A stretch of 7,200 nucleotides of DNA from Bacteriovoracaceae bacterium UBA2394 (GTDB lineage: Bacteria; Bdellovibrionota; UBA2394), in contig DDSI01000167.1 in NCBI GenBank assembly GCA_002343335.1, forward strand, positions 1 to 7,200, in the 5' to 3' direction. This document shows, in pieces, positions 6,339 through 7,200 of the stretch. Each line of letters starts with the position of its first letter. The first letter of the stretch is position 1. Under the pieces are notes generated by a model. The model was not told the origin of the DNA, did not search any database, and was given only the letters and a program-made list of their open reading frames with translations. A program made the position numbers and the translations under genes.

Positions 6339-7154
6339 ATGGGGTCCCTGGAGGGGGTACCGCGGCTACTCGTCTGCGATTTCGAAGCTCAATTTACCTT
6401 TTGTGACGTGCTGTCGAGAGTCGGCTACCTCGTTGATCAAATTTTGCCTGATGCCTTGAAACACGTGACAGTGGGCGATCACGATCTGTATTTGTTTGCC
6501 TTTCAAACGGATGCGTCGATGCAAAAGGCGCTTAAGATTGTAGAAAAATTAAAAACTGCCGAGCTTTCCACACCTATTTTCCTGCTCAATTTTTCTCCAC
6601 CCTCTCCTGAATTTCTGAATCATCAAAAATCTCCCGGTGCAGCGAATGCGTATCTTGCCGCACCTCGATCCGAAAATGTGATTTTAGATATGCTTGATCG
6701 TCTTGTGGGATCACCTGTGCCCTCGAGTTTGAAGGGCCGTCTTCAGTTCTTGGCGCAAGATGAAGAACAAAAAGAATACATGCAGAAGCATAAAGATCGA
6801 ATCGGAGAGTTAGAGCAGAAGGTTCGAGAGCTGGAAGAGGCAAAATTTGATTCTTTAGACAAGGCCCTCGAAGCTCAGCGCAGTCTTTTCAAGCCGAAGC
6901 TAGATGCGCTCATGAAAGGTAAGGAGCTTCAGCATCAAACGGAAACGGAACAGCTGAAGTTTGCCCTCTCAGAGATGGAAGCTAAATTGCTCGATCGTGA
7001 GAGCAAACTGAAGAAGTTCGAAGAAGGTTCGGAAGAGAAGCACGCCGACGACAAGGCGCTTCAAGCCTTGCGAGAATTTTACCAGGCTAAGCTAAAAACT
7101 CTGGAAACCGAAAAGAAAGATCTAGAGAAGCTGGTCAAAAAGTCCTCCTCCTAG
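6339..7154 (+). CDS. Pseudo-receiver and coiled-coil protein (FrzS/AglZ-like layout)
   Basis: The product is 271 residues from the ATG at 6339 (a GTG at 6336 would add one). Residues about 8-123 fold like a response-regulator receiver: RLLVCDFEAQFTFCDVLSRVGY matches strand 1 and helix 1, HDLYLFAF strand 3, STPIFLLNF strand 4, and GAANAYLAAPRSENVILDML strand 5 and the last helix. The catalytic set is lost. The acidic pair is only partly kept (DFE), Ala takes the place of the phosphoacceptor Asp, Asn-Phe that of the switch Thr, and Ala that of the conserved Lys. It therefore should not be phosphorylated and probably works by binding. Residues about 137-270 are charged and heptad-like, predicting a coiled coil. 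Myxococcus FrzS and AglZ share this layout in motility and polarity, but that is analogy only. It follows ald by 59 bp. Confidence 0.85.
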   Translation: MGSLEGVPRLLVCDFEAQFTFCDVLSRVGYLVDQILPDALKHVTVGDHDLYLFAFQTDASMQKALKIVEKLKTAELSTPIFLLNFSPPSPEFLNHQKSPGAANAYLAAPRSENVILDMLDRLVGSPVPSSLKGRLQFLAQDEEQKEYMQKHKDRIGELEQKVRELEEAKFDSLDKALEAQRSLFKPKLDALMKGKELQHQTETEQLKFALSEMEAKLLDRESKLKKFEEGSEEKHADDKALQALREFYQAKLKTLETEKKDLEKLVKKSSS

Positions 7155-7200
7155 TTACGCTTGAAGAGATGGCAGCCTTTCTTTTGATGTGGATCAGCTC
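7151..7200 (-). CDS. Possible 3' end of a convergent gene, cut by the window edge
   Basis: On the minus strand a frame open to the window edge gives ADPHQKKGCHLFKRN and then TAG at 7153-7151. Its stop would overlap the TAG of the plus-strand coiled-coil gene within the palindrome CTAG, a common arrangement for tightly packed convergent genes. Only 15 codons are visible, so this is a weak call and the product cannot be named. The other two minus-strand frames are less gene-like: one has an in-frame TGA, and the other runs open into the coiled-coil gene. Confidence 0.27.
   Translation of the reverse strand, partial: ADPHQKKGCHLFKRN

Overview
The window looks like ordinary chromosome from a Gram-negative bacterium. 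Composition is near 50% G+C, genes are packed on both strands, and several lipoproteins carry outer-membrane-type lipoboxes. The mix of secreted lipoproteins built from Big_5-like (Ig-like) modules and a degenerate receiver fused to a coiled coil fits Bdellovibrionota or former deltaproteobacterial lineages. That placement is an inference from gene style; there is no rRNA or other phylogenetic marker here.

Layout. At 2-853 (+) lies the C-terminal part of adenylosuccinate lyase (PurB), cut by the window edge. It converges on a three-gene lipoprotein operon read on the minus strand from 4322 down to 1014. The two converging units are separated by a 69-bp nested dyad (901-969), the likely terminator of the lipoprotein operon. 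The first two operon genes are separated by 91 bp holding two abutting hairpins; the second and third overlap by 4 bp (ATGA). Upstream of the operon (4450-4600) are two small hairpins and a large near-perfect inverted repeat with 33-bp arms, which looks like a REP/MITE-type element. Next comes a small minus-strand gene for an unrecognised single-pass membrane protein (about 4609-5037). It is divergent from alanine dehydrogenase (ald, 5188-6279 +), which has all the expected catalytic residues. The last full gene (6339-7154 +) encodes a pseudo-receiver plus coiled coil, similar in layout to Myxococcus FrzS/AglZ. A perfect TATAAT lies 6 nt before its ATG, suggesting a leaderless message. The final 50 bases may hold the 3' end of a convergent minus-strand gene.

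How the genes relate. PurB (purine synthesis) and Ald (alanine/pyruvate, NAD) are housekeeping enzymes with no obvious tie to their neighbours. The three lipoproteins probably act together at the cell envelope, because they share an operon, lipid anchors and a similar first module; their function cannot be read from sequence. I found no CRISPR array, tRNA, rRNA, transposase gene or defence system. The most notable non-coding signals are the inverted repeat at 4514-4596 and the tandem hairpins at 3197-3259.
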